Part shown: piece after piece, positions 24,320 to 32,843 of the stretch
Layout of the letters: every line of letters begins with the position of its first letter
Position numbering within the stretch: the stretch's first letter is position 1
Origin: Schlesneria paludicola DSM 18645
GTDB taxonomy: Bacteria > Planctomycetota > Planctomycetia > Planctomycetales > Planctomycetaceae
Direction of reading: 5' to 3'
Length of the DNA: 64,000 bases
NCBI GenBank assembly: GCA_945862235.1
Contig: CAMAYU010000003.1
Span: 1 to 64,000 of the forward strand
The notes under the pieces: generated by a model
Databases searched by the model: none
What the model was told of the DNA's origin: nothing
Seen by the model: only the letters and a program-made list of their open reading frames with translations
Made by a program: the position numbers and the translations under genes

Positions 24320-26683
24320 TCACGTCAGCCGGGCGAAGCCGGTATGACGAACCGGAACGCCGATCGACTGAAGTCGTTGCTGCACGTCACCCAGGCGAAT
24401 CGCTTCGGCTAGTTCGGCGAAGACCGGTTCGAGGGCGGCCAGGTATTGGGTGAGGTGATGTTCCTTGTGGGCGTAGCTGGGATAAAAGCCGCTGCCGGTG
24501 AGGAAGCCTCGGTTGAGCATCCGCGCGGTGAGGAACGTTCCTAGCCCGGCCGCTTGTTCGTGATCGAAACTCAGGTGGAGCAGCGCCGGGTGGCCGGAGA
24601 CTTTCACCGGCACTTTCCATCGCTGACCGAGATGCTTCCAGCCGTCACGCATCAGCCCGCCGATGCGACTGGTGTGAGCGGCGATATCGACCTCACGCAG
24701 TTTGCGAATGGTCGCCAGGGCCGCAGTCGGACCAATGGCTTCGGTCCAGTAGGTGCTCGAGATGAACGATGTTTGCGCGGCTTCCATGACTCGCCGCCTA
24801 CCGATAATCGCGGCCATCGGATGACCGTTTCCAAGAGCCTTGGCGAAGACGGCCATGTCCGGCATCACGCCGTATTTCAAATGCGCACCGCCGAGATGCA
24901 TCCGCCAGCCGGATGAGATTTCGTCGAAAATCAGCGTCGCACCACAGCGGTCGCACAGTTCGCGAACACCTTCCAGAAAGCCTGGTTCGGGATCAGTGGA
25001 TCGAGTCGGCTCCATCACAACCGCCGCCAGTTCGCTGCCGTGACGAGTGACGAGCTGCTCGAGTTCCTCCAGCCGGTTGTAGGTAAAAGGGAGCGCTGTC
25101 CCGGCCAGGCCGCGCGGCACGCCGTTCGGTGCCAAGCCCGGCAACAGGTGGCCCTGCAAACCATCCGTCGCGCCTGCGGGATTCACATTCGCCGCGAGGT
25201 ACCAGTCGGACCAACCGTGATAGCCGCAGAACGCGATCTTGTCTCGACCGGCCGCCGCACGAGCGATGCGGACGGCGATCGCCATCGACTCGCCGCCGGA
25301 ACGCGCATAGCGAACCTGTTCGGCCCACGGATGCAGTTCGATCAGCAGCTCGGCCAGTTCGACATCTTCGGCGGCGTTCAGCGTCGACATCGAGCCGAGC
25401 GAGATTCGGCGTTGAACGGCTGCGGTGACATCGGGGTCGGCGTATCCCAGCAAACAGGAACCGATGCCGGAGGTCGTCATGTCGATAAATCGTCGACCAT
25501 CGAGATCGGTCACTTCACAACCACGAGCTTCGCGCGCATAGGCGGGCCAGAGTCCGGGAGCGAACATCTCCGGCCGCTTGCTGAGCAGTTGCGTTCCGCC
25601 GGGAATGAGTTGTTTTGCGCGGGCGTATGTGGCTTGTGTCTGCTCGCCGATTCGCGACCCGGACGCGGCCTTATTGTCATCCCCGAAGCTCACTTCGAAG
25701 GCGGCGACCGCGTTTCTCCAGAAGAGGTTGTGGATGTCATCTTTGGACCACTGAGCGATCTCCGCAGCATGCTTCATCGACAGCAGTTGCTCGTAGATCG
25801 CCAAGATCGGCCGACCATCGCAGTGCGGAAACTGCAGGTTGAAGCGGTCGATATCCACGTACTGCCACGCGCGGCCCATCGCGGCGTACTGCCCGTGAAA
25901 GTACGTCGCGTCGACACCGTCCGAGCCGTACAGAATGCGCCGCCGATCCTCGCGCGAGAACAACGTGATCAGCGGTCGCACGTCGGTCACGGCCGAAACG
26001 TCGTACCAGATATTCGGCATGTCGCGCAGTTGATCGATCGCCTTGCGGATTGGCCAATACGTAAAGCTGCGAGCGCAATGAGCCAGAATCCATTTGATGT
26101 TCGGGTAACGGCTTCCGGTGAACTCCCGCAGGTCGTCCAGGTTGAACTCGTCCGCGCAGCCATGAAACCGCGAGAGGTGCATCGTGACCCACAGTCCCAA
26201 TTCGTTCGCCAGCTCCAATTGTTCGTGAGGCAGGAACTCATGAATCCGGCACTGTGCGATGTCTCCCGTAACGGAGAACAACCGGTACGGTTTGAGTCCG
26301 ATGAATCCTCTCTCGCGCACATCGCGTTCGATGTCCTGCACGCGGCACGACGGCGTCACCAACCGATTCATCCGTGACTGCGGATCTTGCCTGACCTGCT
26401 CGATGCACCAGCGATTGTGAGCCGTCACGTCGATCCCCAGCGTCGGCGTTCCCAGCACGAGAAAATGCGTCTCACGACCGGGATACAACCGCTCGGCCCA
26501 CTGCTGCAGCGATGAGAAATCGGTATGTCCCCACGCACTGGACCCAGACGCGGCCGTCGTCAGATGTTCGGGATGAAACATGTGGATGTGTGCGTCGAAC
26601 ACACGATCCGAGACAAAGTCCTGCAGTTCTTCATCCCAAATCTGCTGATCGTGCGGCGAGAAGTCGTTGATCGAGACGGGCAT
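24320..26683 (-). CDS. Fusion: amidohydrolase (TIM barrel) + class III glutamate-1-semialdehyde-type aminotransferase
   Basis: The 787-residue protein has two complete enzyme domains. Residues 1 to about 335 are an amidohydrolase-2 barrel with the metal set D-A-H-I-H (His32, His34), His169 (VTMHLSRFH), His202 (ILAHCAR) and Asp255 (LYGSDGVDA). Residues about 345-787 are a class III aminotransferase of the GSA-AT type: LIPGGTQLLSKRP, ARSGGESMAIAVRIARA, FCGYHGWSD, FDEISSGWR (Asp587) and the PLP lysine Lys615 in AVFAKALGNGHPM. All key residues are present in both halves. There is no signal peptide. ATG 26683 has GGGAA nearby, and the frame extended to 26791 only translates a palindrome. It follows the aldolase gene and precedes the GntR gene. 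A two-step pathway on one polypeptide (hydrolysis, then amino transfer or isomerisation) is inferred. Confidence 0.9.
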   Translation of the reverse strand: MPVSINDFSPHDQQIWDEELQDFVSDRVFDAHIHMFHPEHLTTAASGSSAWGHTDFSSLQQWAERLYPGRETHFLVLGTPTLGIDVTAHNRWCIEQVRQDPQSRMNRLVTPSCRVQDIERDVRERGFIGLKPYRLFSVTGDIAQCRIHEFLPHEQLELANELGLWVTMHLSRFHGCADEFNLDDLREFTGSRYPNIKWILAHCARSFTYWPIRKAIDQLRDMPNIWYDVSAVTDVRPLITLFSREDRRRILYGSDGVDATYFHGQYAAMGRAWQYVDIDRFNLQFPHCDGRPILAIYEQLLSMKHAAEIAQWSKDDIHNLFWRNAVAAFEVSFGDDNKAASGSRIGEQTQATYARAKQLIPGGTQLLSKRPEMFAPGLWPAYAREARGCEVTDLDGRRFIDMTTSGIGSCLLGYADPDVTAAVQRRISLGSMSTLNAAEDVELAELLIELHPWAEQVRYARSGGESMAIAVRIARAAAGRDKIAFCGYHGWSDWYLAANVNPAGATDGLQGHLLPGLAPNGVPRGLAGTALPFTYNRLEELEQLVTRHGSELAAVVMEPTRSTDPEPGFLEGVRELCDRCGATLIFDEISSGWRMHLGGAHLKYGVMPDMAVFAKALGNGHPMAAIIGRRRVMEAAQTSFISSTYWTEAIGPTAALATIRKLREVDIAAHTSRIGGLMRDGWKHLGQRWKVPVKVSGHPALLHLSFDHEQAAGLGTFLTARMLNRGFLTGSGFYPSYAHKEHHLTQYLAALEPVFAELAEAIRLGDVQQRLQSIGVPVRHTGFARLT

Positions 26684-26742
26684 GTTGAGTTCCCAAAAGA
26701 GATTGCCACTGAGTGTCGGCTTTCGCTCCGCGAACACATGTG

Positions 26743-26788
26743 GGCGAGTTGCTCCGCAACTCGCCGCCGAGTCGCGGAGCGACTCGGC
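26743..26788. repeat. Pair of adjacent short palindromes, family D
   Basis: Two perfect hairpins lie back to back: 26743-26765 (GGCGAGTTGC, TCC loop, complement) and 26766-26788 (GCCGAGTCGC, GGA loop, complement). They lie between the aldolase stop and the fusion-enzyme start. A related single hairpin is at 32844-32866. Confidence 0.88.
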
Positions 26789-26815
26789 CACAAAACGTGC
26801 TGTTGCAGATAGGCG

Positions 26816-27643
26816 TCATGACTGGTTTTCCATAAGACGGGCCGCTTCGGAGGCGAGCCGGTTGTCGAAGGTGAAACCAAGCGGGGCATAGCGCTGTTGA
26901 ATCTGTTCCATCCCCTGCTTCACCATAATCAGATCGGCGCCGTGGCAGATGAACTTCGCGCCCAGATCGAACAGCTTCTGCGTGTGTTCCGGACTGCCAC
27001 TGACCGTGCCCCACCATTTGCCCGCGTTCTTCGCGGCTTCGGCAACGCGACGGTAGGCGTCGATGATGATCGGATGATCGAACTGGTACGGGATGCCCGC
27101 GACGACGCTCAGGTCGCCGGGCCCCAACATCAGCACGTCCACGCCCGGCACGGCCGCGATCGCTGCCGCATGATCGAGCGCATTGGGGGATTCCAATTGT
27201 GCGATGAGCAGCGTGTGCTCGTTGGCCGCCTTCAGGTACGGCACCATCGGAATCGCGCAGTACGGGTTGTCTCCATTCGCACCGTCCACGCCACGCTCGC
27301 CCTGAGGAGCGAACTTCGCCCACCGCACCAGCTCGGCGGCTTCCTCGGCTGACTCACAGCGCGGATACATGATCCCTTGAGCTCCGGCTTCCAGCAGCCG
27401 CCCCATGCGCATGAACTCACCTTTGGCAGGTCGCGCGATGATGTCCGACGCTCCGACGCGCGCGGCTCGCATCAGATTCGAGGCGGTCTCATCGCTCGTG
27501 GAATGATGTTCCAGATCGAGCCAGATCCCGTCGAACCCCAACAAGCTGACGAGTTCATACACGCTGGGATCGATGAAGTGGCAGCAGGTGATGAGCACCG
27601 GCTCGCCACGGGTGAGTTTGGCTTTGACTCGACTCGGTCGCAT
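26816..27643 (-). CDS. HpcH/HpaI-family class II pyruvate aldolase (2-keto-3-deoxy-sugar-acid type)
   Basis: The 275-residue enzyme has the HpaI/GarL signature. DGIWLDLEHH contains the catalytic His46, ARPAKGEF contains Arg71, IAQLESPNALDH contains metal ligand Glu151, and MLGPGDLSVVAG contains metal ligand Asp177. A C-terminal GADLIMVKQGMEQIQQRY helix is also normal. Family members cleave 4-hydroxy-2-oxo acids or 2-keto-3-deoxy sugar acids to pyruvate plus an aldehyde. ATG 27643 is selected by AAGGAAA 7 nt upstream. It is the first gene of a minus-strand set with the amidohydrolase-aminotransferase fusion and the GntR regulator, so it probably acts on a product of extracellular glycan breakdown (inference). 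Confidence 0.92.
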   Translation of the reverse strand: MRPSRVKAKLTRGEPVLITCCHFIDPSVYELVSLLGFDGIWLDLEHHSTSDETASNLMRAARVGASDIIARPAKGEFMRMGRLLEAGAQGIMYPRCESAEEAAELVRWAKFAPQGERGVDGANGDNPYCAIPMVPYLKAANEHTLLIAQLESPNALDHAAAIAAVPGVDVLMLGPGDLSVVAGIPYQFDHPIIIDAYRRVAEAAKNAGKWWGTVSGSPEHTQKLFDLGAKFICHGADLIMVKQGMEQIQQRYAPLGFTFDNRLASEAARLMENQS

Positions 27644-27859
27644 TGGCTGTTTCCTTGAGAGTGGCTCGCCGAAGATCCGGCGGACCACACGGGTGTTTCT
27701 TGATTTCAAGCCGATTAAACCCCCTTTTGTCGGAGTCTTCTTCGGAAATACCGCCTGCTTGCGGCTGAACTGAAAGACTAATACTATTTTATTGAACTTC
27801 CAAGAGACCGCCGTCACTGGCCATTCGAGGATGCACCGTCGTGAAGATCGTCCGTCGCG
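27644..27859. other. AT-richer spacer, probable divergent promoter region
   Basis: This 216-bp stretch separates the minus-strand aldolase gene from plus-strand material. It is richer in A/T than its surroundings, especially 27765-27800 (CTAATACTATTTTATTG), and contains no convincing reading frame. Its position suggests promoters and possibly the GntR operator, but I could not identify a clear -35/-10 pair or symmetric operator by eye. Confidence 0.3.
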
Positions 27860-28006
27860 TACTCGAAAGACCTGGGCCTGCCTCTGACGATCAGCTTCGT
27901 GTGGATCATCCCGTGCTCGCTGCTGTTGGGAGTCACCGTCGGAACCGTAGCCAGCGCCCTGCGGCCCAATCACCCGAAAGAAACGCCAAATGACCTTCGA
28001 ACTTGA
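27860..28006 (+). pseudogene. Remnant of the C-terminus of a sodium:solute symporter-like transporter
   Basis: This frame lacks a start. It encodes a hydrophobic helix (FVWIIPCSLLLGVTVGTVAS) plus a short basic tail, stopping at 28004-28006 inside the next gene. It aligns with the remnant at 141-302 over about 25 residues. The rest of the transporter is absent upstream. I read it as debris of a deleted symporter gene that once preceded the PhyH gene. Confidence 0.4.
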
Positions 28007-28742
28007 GAAGCAACACTACGACCGATACGGCTTCGTGATCGTGCGACAGCTTCTCGGGGAAACAGACTTCACGGAGCTGAAGGAGAATCTGGACCGCTAC
28101 ATTCGCGACGTGGTCCCCGGTCTTCCCGACGGCGACGCTTTCTATCAGGATCGCTCCCGTCCCGAGACGCTCAAGCAGATGCAGCGAATGGGAGGCGATA
28201 CGTTCTTTCTGAACTACATGCAGCATCCAAAATGGACGGCATTGGCTCAGGTTCTCGTCGGCGAGCCAGTGACTGCCGATCAGCCGGAATGGTTCAACAA
28301 GCCGCCTGGAACGAATCACGTCACGCCGCCGCATCAGGACAACTACTACTTCTGCCTCGCGCCGTCCAATGTCGTCACGATCTGGCTGGCGCTCGACCCG
28401 GTCTACGCGGAAAACGGTTGCTTGCGATACGTCGACGGCTCACACCAACGCGGTTATCGCACGCATGCGAAGTCGCAGATTCTTGGCTTCTCGCAAGGAA
28501 TCACGGACTACTCTCCCGAGGACTTCACGCGCGAGGTCGCCGTACCGCTTCAGCCTGGCGATGCGGTCGCGCACCACGGCATGACGATCCACCGCGCGGA
28601 CGCCAATCTCTCATCGACCCGGCATCGCCGCTCGTTTGCGATGGTCTTCAAAGGCGTTTCCTGTCAGCGCGACGAAGCCGCCTTTGCTCGTTATTCGGCC
28701 GCCGCGCGCGATCAACATCAAGAACTGGGACTGAAGACCTAA
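27990..28742 (+). CDS. Phytanoyl-CoA dioxygenase (PhyH) family oxygenase
   Basis: The 250-residue cytoplasmic protein has EKQHYDRYGFVIVRQLL at the N-terminus, the iron ligands H115 and D117 in VTPPHQDNYYF, the substrate loop TIWLALDPVYAENGCLRYVDGSH, and the distal ligand in HHGMTIHRADAN (most likely H201), with basic residues following (TRHRRSFAMVFKG). It resembles ectoine-hydroxylase-like PhyH enzymes of planctomycetes. The substrate is unknown. The next gene, a signal-less propeller, starts 12 bp after the stop and is surely co-transcribed. It is only distantly similar to the other PhyH protein here (9561-10433). Confidence 0.9.
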   Translation: MTFELEKQHYDRYGFVIVRQLLGETDFTELKENLDRYIRDVVPGLPDGDAFYQDRSRPETLKQMQRMGGDTFFLNYMQHPKWTALAQVLVGEPVTADQPEWFNKPPGTNHVTPPHQDNYYFCLAPSNVVTIWLALDPVYAENGCLRYVDGSHQRGYRTHAKSQILGFSQGITDYSPEDFTREVAVPLQPGDAVAHHGMTIHRADANLSSTRHRRSFAMVFKGVSCQRDEAAFARYSAAARDQHQELGLKT

Positions 28743-28754
28743 CGGAAAACCAAA

Positions 28755-29828
28755 ATGATTGACCTCTCGCAATCGGCATCGGCCTCGCCGCTGGTTCATT
28801 CCGCGGCAACGGACCCAGGCAAGGTCTGGATGAAAGACGCCGCCGTGGCGATCGAGGCTCCGCCGGATACGGATGTTGATCCGCGGCCCGAAGCCCGATG
28901 GTTGCCTGACGCCCCGCGCACCGGTCTCTGTGGCGCGGTCAGCCCGCGCGTGCTTGCTGTGCCGAATGGCGGCTACCGCATGTACTACTCACAGATTTTG
29001 CCGCGACCTGGATTTCCCGCCGGAGCCAACGACTACGACAACTCAACGACGCGCATCTTGAGCGCGTTCTCGCCGGATGGCGAAGTGTGGACTCCGGAAC
29101 CGGGCGTGCGACTGTCGCCTCAAGCCGGAGGAGCCGGAGGAGCCGGAGAGTTCCGCGTCGTCTCGTCCGAAGTTGTCCCCGTCGGTGATGGCCGCCGACT
29201 GCGGATGTATTACGAGTGCTGCGCCGGCCCTCAGTCGATCGAAAATTCGATCCGCAGCGCCATCTCGACCGACGGCGGACTCGATTGGACGCCCGAGCCG
29301 GGTGCGAGATGGGAAATCGCGGGCCGTAATCTTTCGGCACCACGCATCGTCTTTCTGAGCGACGGTCGCTGCCGGCTGTACTGCGTCGAGCGAGGTCGCG
29401 GCATCATCAGCGCCGTGTCGGACGACGGCGGCCTCGTGTTTCATCCCGAACCGGGCGTGCGAGTCGCTCAAAACGGAGCGTTCGACTCGCACGCGGCATT
29501 CGCGCCTGAGATCCTTCGCGTCGCGACTGACCGTTATGTGATGTACTACGCGGGATACGCTCAGCCGAATCGAGCGTACATCCTGCGGGCCGTCTCCGAC
29601 GACGGCCTGACTTGGTCCAAAGACTCCGCGCCGGTGCTCGCGCCCGGTCCCGGCGGTTGGGATGGCGCGAAGTGTTCCGAAATGTGCGTGATCCGTCTGC
29701 CGCATCGCGAAGACGCAGTTCCTCGTTCTCGCATGTTCTACGAAGCGTGCGACGGGACCGCGAAAGACGAACGCGGCGTGTGGCGCATCGCCAGCGCGAC
29801 CAGTGCGGCTTGCCAGAACTCAAAGTGA
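28755..29828 (+). CDS. Signal-less five-bladed propeller, GH43/GH32-like
   Basis: The 357-residue protein lacks any signal peptide. Repeats of the type GGYRMYYSQ, ILSAFSPDGEVWTPEPGVRL, RSAISTDGGLDWTPEPGARW, IISAVSDDGGLVFHPEPGVR and ILRAVSDDGLTWSKDSAPVL show about four to five blades, each with an S-x-D-G-x-x-W turn and a following EPG element. It pairs with the PhyH gene 12 bp upstream. A clear paralogue with the same EPG repeats is at 63313 to the window end. A cytoplasmic location is unusual for this region. It may be a lactonase-like or glycosidase-like enzyme, or a binding protein; no catalytic residues are evident. Confidence 0.82.
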   Translation: MIDLSQSASASPLVHSAATDPGKVWMKDAAVAIEAPPDTDVDPRPEARWLPDAPRTGLCGAVSPRVLAVPNGGYRMYYSQILPRPGFPAGANDYDNSTTRILSAFSPDGEVWTPEPGVRLSPQAGGAGGAGEFRVVSSEVVPVGDGRRLRMYYECCAGPQSIENSIRSAISTDGGLDWTPEPGARWEIAGRNLSAPRIVFLSDGRCRLYCVERGRGIISAVSDDGGLVFHPEPGVRVAQNGAFDSHAAFAPEILRVATDRYVMYYAGYAQPNRAYILRAVSDDGLTWSKDSAPVLAPGPGGWDGAKCSEMCVIRLPHREDAVPRSRMFYEACDGTAKDERGVWRIASATSAACQNSK

Positions 29829-29846
29829 GGAAGTCCGCCAGGCTGC

Positions 29847-31190
29847 TCAAACGAGTTCGCGGATTGGTTCGTGCGTTTCAGCAACGTACTGCGGGCGGCC
29901 ATTGAGATCAGGGATCGTCGTGTGAGCCGTGTCGATGCCAAGATTGTGATAGAGCGTGGCCGTCACATCCTGAAAATGGACCGGCCGCGAAACCGGTTCC
30001 TCGGCCAGTCGATTGGTCTCGCCGATGACCTGGCCGGTGGTCATGCCTCCGCCCGCCAGCATGGCGAACGTCACTCGCGGCCAGTGGTCTCGTCCGGCGC
30101 TCGCGTTGATCTTGGGAGTTCGCCCAAACTCACCCCACACGACGACGGACACGTCGCGATCGAGCCCTCGTTCGTGCAGATCCGAGACGAGCGCCGCCAG
30201 ACCGTGGTCGAGCAGCGGGATCACTTTGCGACCGTTCGTGAAATTGCCTCCGTGCCAATCGAAGTCCGCAAACGCCACCGTCACACAGCGAGCCCCCGCT
30301 TCGACCAATCGCCGAGCAGCCAGAAACTTCGACATGTGAGCCTGATAGCCCGCCTTCGAATACGGCAGACATTCTGGATCGTCCTTCCCGTAACGCTCGC
30401 GAATGCGCGGATCTTCGCGCGACAGGTCGAGTGCCTCGACAAGGCGACTCGAACTGAGAATCCCCAGTGCTCGTTCGGTGAAGCCATCGGCATCCGATTG
30501 CGACGCGGCCTGCGCGTCCGCCTGCCGACGAAATCGATCGAGGCTCGCCAACAGCGAACCGCGATCGGTCAGCCGGTCGAGGCTGACTCCTTGCAACACC
30601 ATGTCGTTCATCGCATCACCCGACGGCTTGAACGGCGAGTGAGCCATGCCGAGGAACCCCGGTCCCGGCAGGTTGTACGGCTGGTGCTCCATTTTCATCG
30701 ACAGGTCGACGGCGGGCGGCACCGATGGATCGACCGGCCCGTGCAGTTTGGACAACACCGATCCGATCTCCGGCCAACCTCCCTGCGGTTGCGAACGAAA
30801 CAGCCGGCCCGTCGCACACTGAAACGATGAATGTCGGTCTTCGGCACCGACCAGCGAGCGAATGATTGCGAACTTGTCCATCATCGCCGCGACGCGCGGC
30901 ATGAGTTCGGAGATTTGAATCCCCGGCACGTTGGTCGCGATCGGCCGGAACTCGCCACGGACTTCGGCCGGAGCATCCGTTTTCAAATCCACCATGTCCT
31001 GATGAGGCGGACCACCGGTCAAATAGACCATAATGATCGCCTTGTGCGACGCACGAACTCCGGCCTGAGCTTCTGCTCGCAGCAACCGCGGCAACGTCAA
31101 TCCGCCGACGGCCAGCGATCCAATCGTCAAGAAATCGCGTCGCGGCAAGCGGTCACACAATCGAATCGCGTTGCCGGAAATCGTCAGCAT
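29847..31190 (-). CDS. DUF1501 domain protein, Tat-exported
   Basis: The 447-residue protein starts MLTISGNAIRLCDRLPRRDFLTIGSLAVGG, a twin-arginine signal. Family blocks are MVYLTGGPPHQDMVDLK, VRGEFRPIATNVPGIQISEL, FDWHGGNFTNG, DVSVVVWGEFGRTPKINA and SAGRDHWPRVTFAMLAGGGM. It converges on the propeller gene ending at 29828. No DUF1549/DUF1553 partner is adjacent. ATG 31190 is chosen because it directly precedes the signal; the open frame to 31271 adds unrelated residues. Confidence 0.9.
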   Translation of the reverse strand: MLTISGNAIRLCDRLPRRDFLTIGSLAVGGLTLPRLLRAEAQAGVRASHKAIIMVYLTGGPPHQDMVDLKTDAPAEVRGEFRPIATNVPGIQISELMPRVAAMMDKFAIIRSLVGAEDRHSSFQCATGRLFRSQPQGGWPEIGSVLSKLHGPVDPSVPPAVDLSMKMEHQPYNLPGPGFLGMAHSPFKPSGDAMNDMVLQGVSLDRLTDRGSLLASLDRFRRQADAQAASQSDADGFTERALGILSSSRLVEALDLSREDPRIRERYGKDDPECLPYSKAGYQAHMSKFLAARRLVEAGARCVTVAFADFDWHGGNFTNGRKVIPLLDHGLAALVSDLHERGLDRDVSVVVWGEFGRTPKINASAGRDHWPRVTFAMLAGGGMTTGQVIGETNRLAEEPVSRPVHFQDVTATLYHNLGIDTAHTTIPDLNGRPQYVAETHEPIRELV

Positions 31191-31286
31191 GGAGTGATCC
31201 TCGTGGTGCTCTGATTGGAAACAGTTCTGAGGTAGGTGCGGCAGTCTATCGCGCACTGGTCTCGAACCCAAACTTCAATCTCCGGG

Positions 31287-31467
31287 TCACGGGTTGCTGA
31301 AACTCAGTTCGTAACGATCAACCTGCTTGTCGTGAATGATGAGCGCATCGCCGAGAATTTCGTCATCCAGGTCCTTGAACATGCTTGGCGGGGCTGGGCC
31401 AACAGTTGCGATGCCAGCCACAGGGGGTGATCCCGGACACAATCGCGATGCGAAGGACATTGACCAT
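31287..31467 (-). pseudogene. Truncated, frameshifted N-terminus of a propeller/sandwich gene
   Basis: From ATG 31467 the frame gives a signal-peptide-like start (MVNVLRIAIVSG) but ends early. In the next frame the segment PPSMFKDLDDEILGDALIIH matches PPGMFKDLDDEIVGKAIVLH of the protein at 15106-16701, and a stop follows after about 17 more residues. The rest of the gene is missing. It is therefore a doubly disabled fragment of that gene type. Confidence 0.75.
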
Positions 31468-31521
31468 GAGCCACTTTTCGTGAAGTAGTTGTTTGCGACG
31501 TGTTGGGCGAGATGCGGCGAA

Positions 31522-32754
31522 TCAACGCACCTTCCACACCAGTTTGACAACCCAAATGCTGTTGGTGTCCTGAGAATTCTGAGGGATGGCTTTCCATCCG
31601 TGGGGAATGCGGTCATAGATCACAATCACCGATTGCTCATCGAGCGCCGCGACTTCGGTGTACGAGGTCGTTTGGTCGGCGCGCGTGATGGCGTCTTGCG
31701 GATGATTCTCGTTGTGATGGCCTTGCAGATCCACCTGCAACCAATTCTTGCCGTCGCCGGCGCGGTTGATCCAGGCGAAGATCCCTGGTCGGCCGCCGGT
31801 CAGCACGAGGGAGCCGTCTTTCATCAGCGCCAGACTCGGCTGCACGGAATGAGCGTCCTTCATCGCCGCGGGCTTTGACCACGTTCGGCCATCGTCCTCG
31901 CTGAAAGTCTGGCCGTAGGGAACGTTGGAGGCCAGCCGAAAAATGTTCATCAAGCGCCCGTCCTTAAGGCGGATCGTCTGAGATTCGCACGGCCCTTCGC
32001 CGCCGGCGAGCGGGCAATCGAAACCTGCGATCAACGACCGGAATTTCCAGTCCAGACCATCGGTGGATTCCACCATCACGAGGCTGTAACGACGCTCGTC
32101 TTTGAAGTAGCCGTACATAGTGGCCAGATACTCGCCCGACTTGCCCGTGATGCCGTGGCCGTTAAAACCGAATCCTGACAACCCGAGCTGTTCGTTGAAG
32201 CTGCGATCGGGTTTGGGCCATCCAGAGACGGTGAGGCTTTTGTCGGTGAAGGTGACTTTGCGCTGGCCCTTCGTTCCCGAGACAATCTGATGCCAGCCGC
32301 GCATCGCCTTGTCATCCGGATAGAGATTGAACGGGAGCAACAGTTCGTCGCCGTTCTTCAGTCGCAACATCGTTTCTGCGTAGAGGTCGCCTTTTGGCAT
32401 GATCGAGGCGGGTTCACTCCAGGTGAGACCGTCGTCCGCCGACCAACTGACCGAAGATGTCCGATCGGCGACGATGGCGTCGAGATTCGTCGAGAAGTTA
32501 GCGCACAGCTCGCCGCCCGACAGTCGCGTCATCGTGGGAAACCACAAGTATCCGTGGCTGCGGGCGACCAGCCGCGGTTTGGAAAGCGTGACTCGGTATC
32601 CCGCAAGATCGACGGTCTTCGCGTCGGTCCATCGCGCCTCGCCCGCCCGCGGTTCCGTTTTCGCTGGTTCCTCTGCCGCAGCCGCCAGTGTGGAGAGCAA
32701 GAACAGTGCTAATGCGGCTGCGAATCGAAATCGCTGTATGGACGATTTGAACAC
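31522..32754 (-). CDS. Secreted sialidase-like Asp-box protein, GTG start
   Basis: The 410-residue protein has a signal peptide (SSIQRFRFAAALALFLLSTLAAAAEE) and sialidase-type blades: SWSADDGLTWSEPA, ESTDGLDWKF, SEDDGRTWSKPA, plus the CESQTIRLKDGRLMNIFR segment that resembles the conserved acidic loop of sialidases. No in-frame ATG fits; GTG 32754 with AAAGGA about 9 nt upstream is the likely start. The open frame further upstream translates two intergenic repeats. No YRIP motif is seen, so activity on sialic acid is uncertain. It is divergent from the GH51-like gene, sharing a 235-bp spacer. Confidence 0.82.
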   Translation of the reverse strand: MFKSSIQRFRFAAALALFLLSTLAAAAEEPAKTEPRAGEARWTDAKTVDLAGYRVTLSKPRLVARSHGYLWFPTMTRLSGGELCANFSTNLDAIVADRTSSVSWSADDGLTWSEPASIMPKGDLYAETMLRLKNGDELLLPFNLYPDDKAMRGWHQIVSGTKGQRKVTFTDKSLTVSGWPKPDRSFNEQLGLSGFGFNGHGITGKSGEYLATMYGYFKDERRYSLVMVESTDGLDWKFRSLIAGFDCPLAGGEGPCESQTIRLKDGRLMNIFRLASNVPYGQTFSEDDGRTWSKPAAMKDAHSVQPSLALMKDGSLVLTGGRPGIFAWINRAGDGKNWLQVDLQGHHNENHPQDAITRADQTTSYTEVAALDEQSVIVIYDRIPHGWKAIPQNSQDTNSIWVVKLVWKVR

Positions 32755-32781
32755 AGGATCTTTTCCTTTCGTGGGAGTCTG

Positions 32782-32825
32782 GTTTGCTCCGCACTCGCTC
32801 GACCGACCGCTCGCCCGTCTGCGGT
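32782..32825. repeat. 44-bp dispersed repeat, family F, copy 1
   Basis: The stretch beginning GTTTGCTCCGCACTCGCTCG matches 38407-38450 at most positions. Here it lies in the spacer just upstream of the sialidase-like gene; there it is inside a coding region. Confidence 0.7.
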
Positions 32826-32843
32826 GCCGCTCTGCGACATCGT

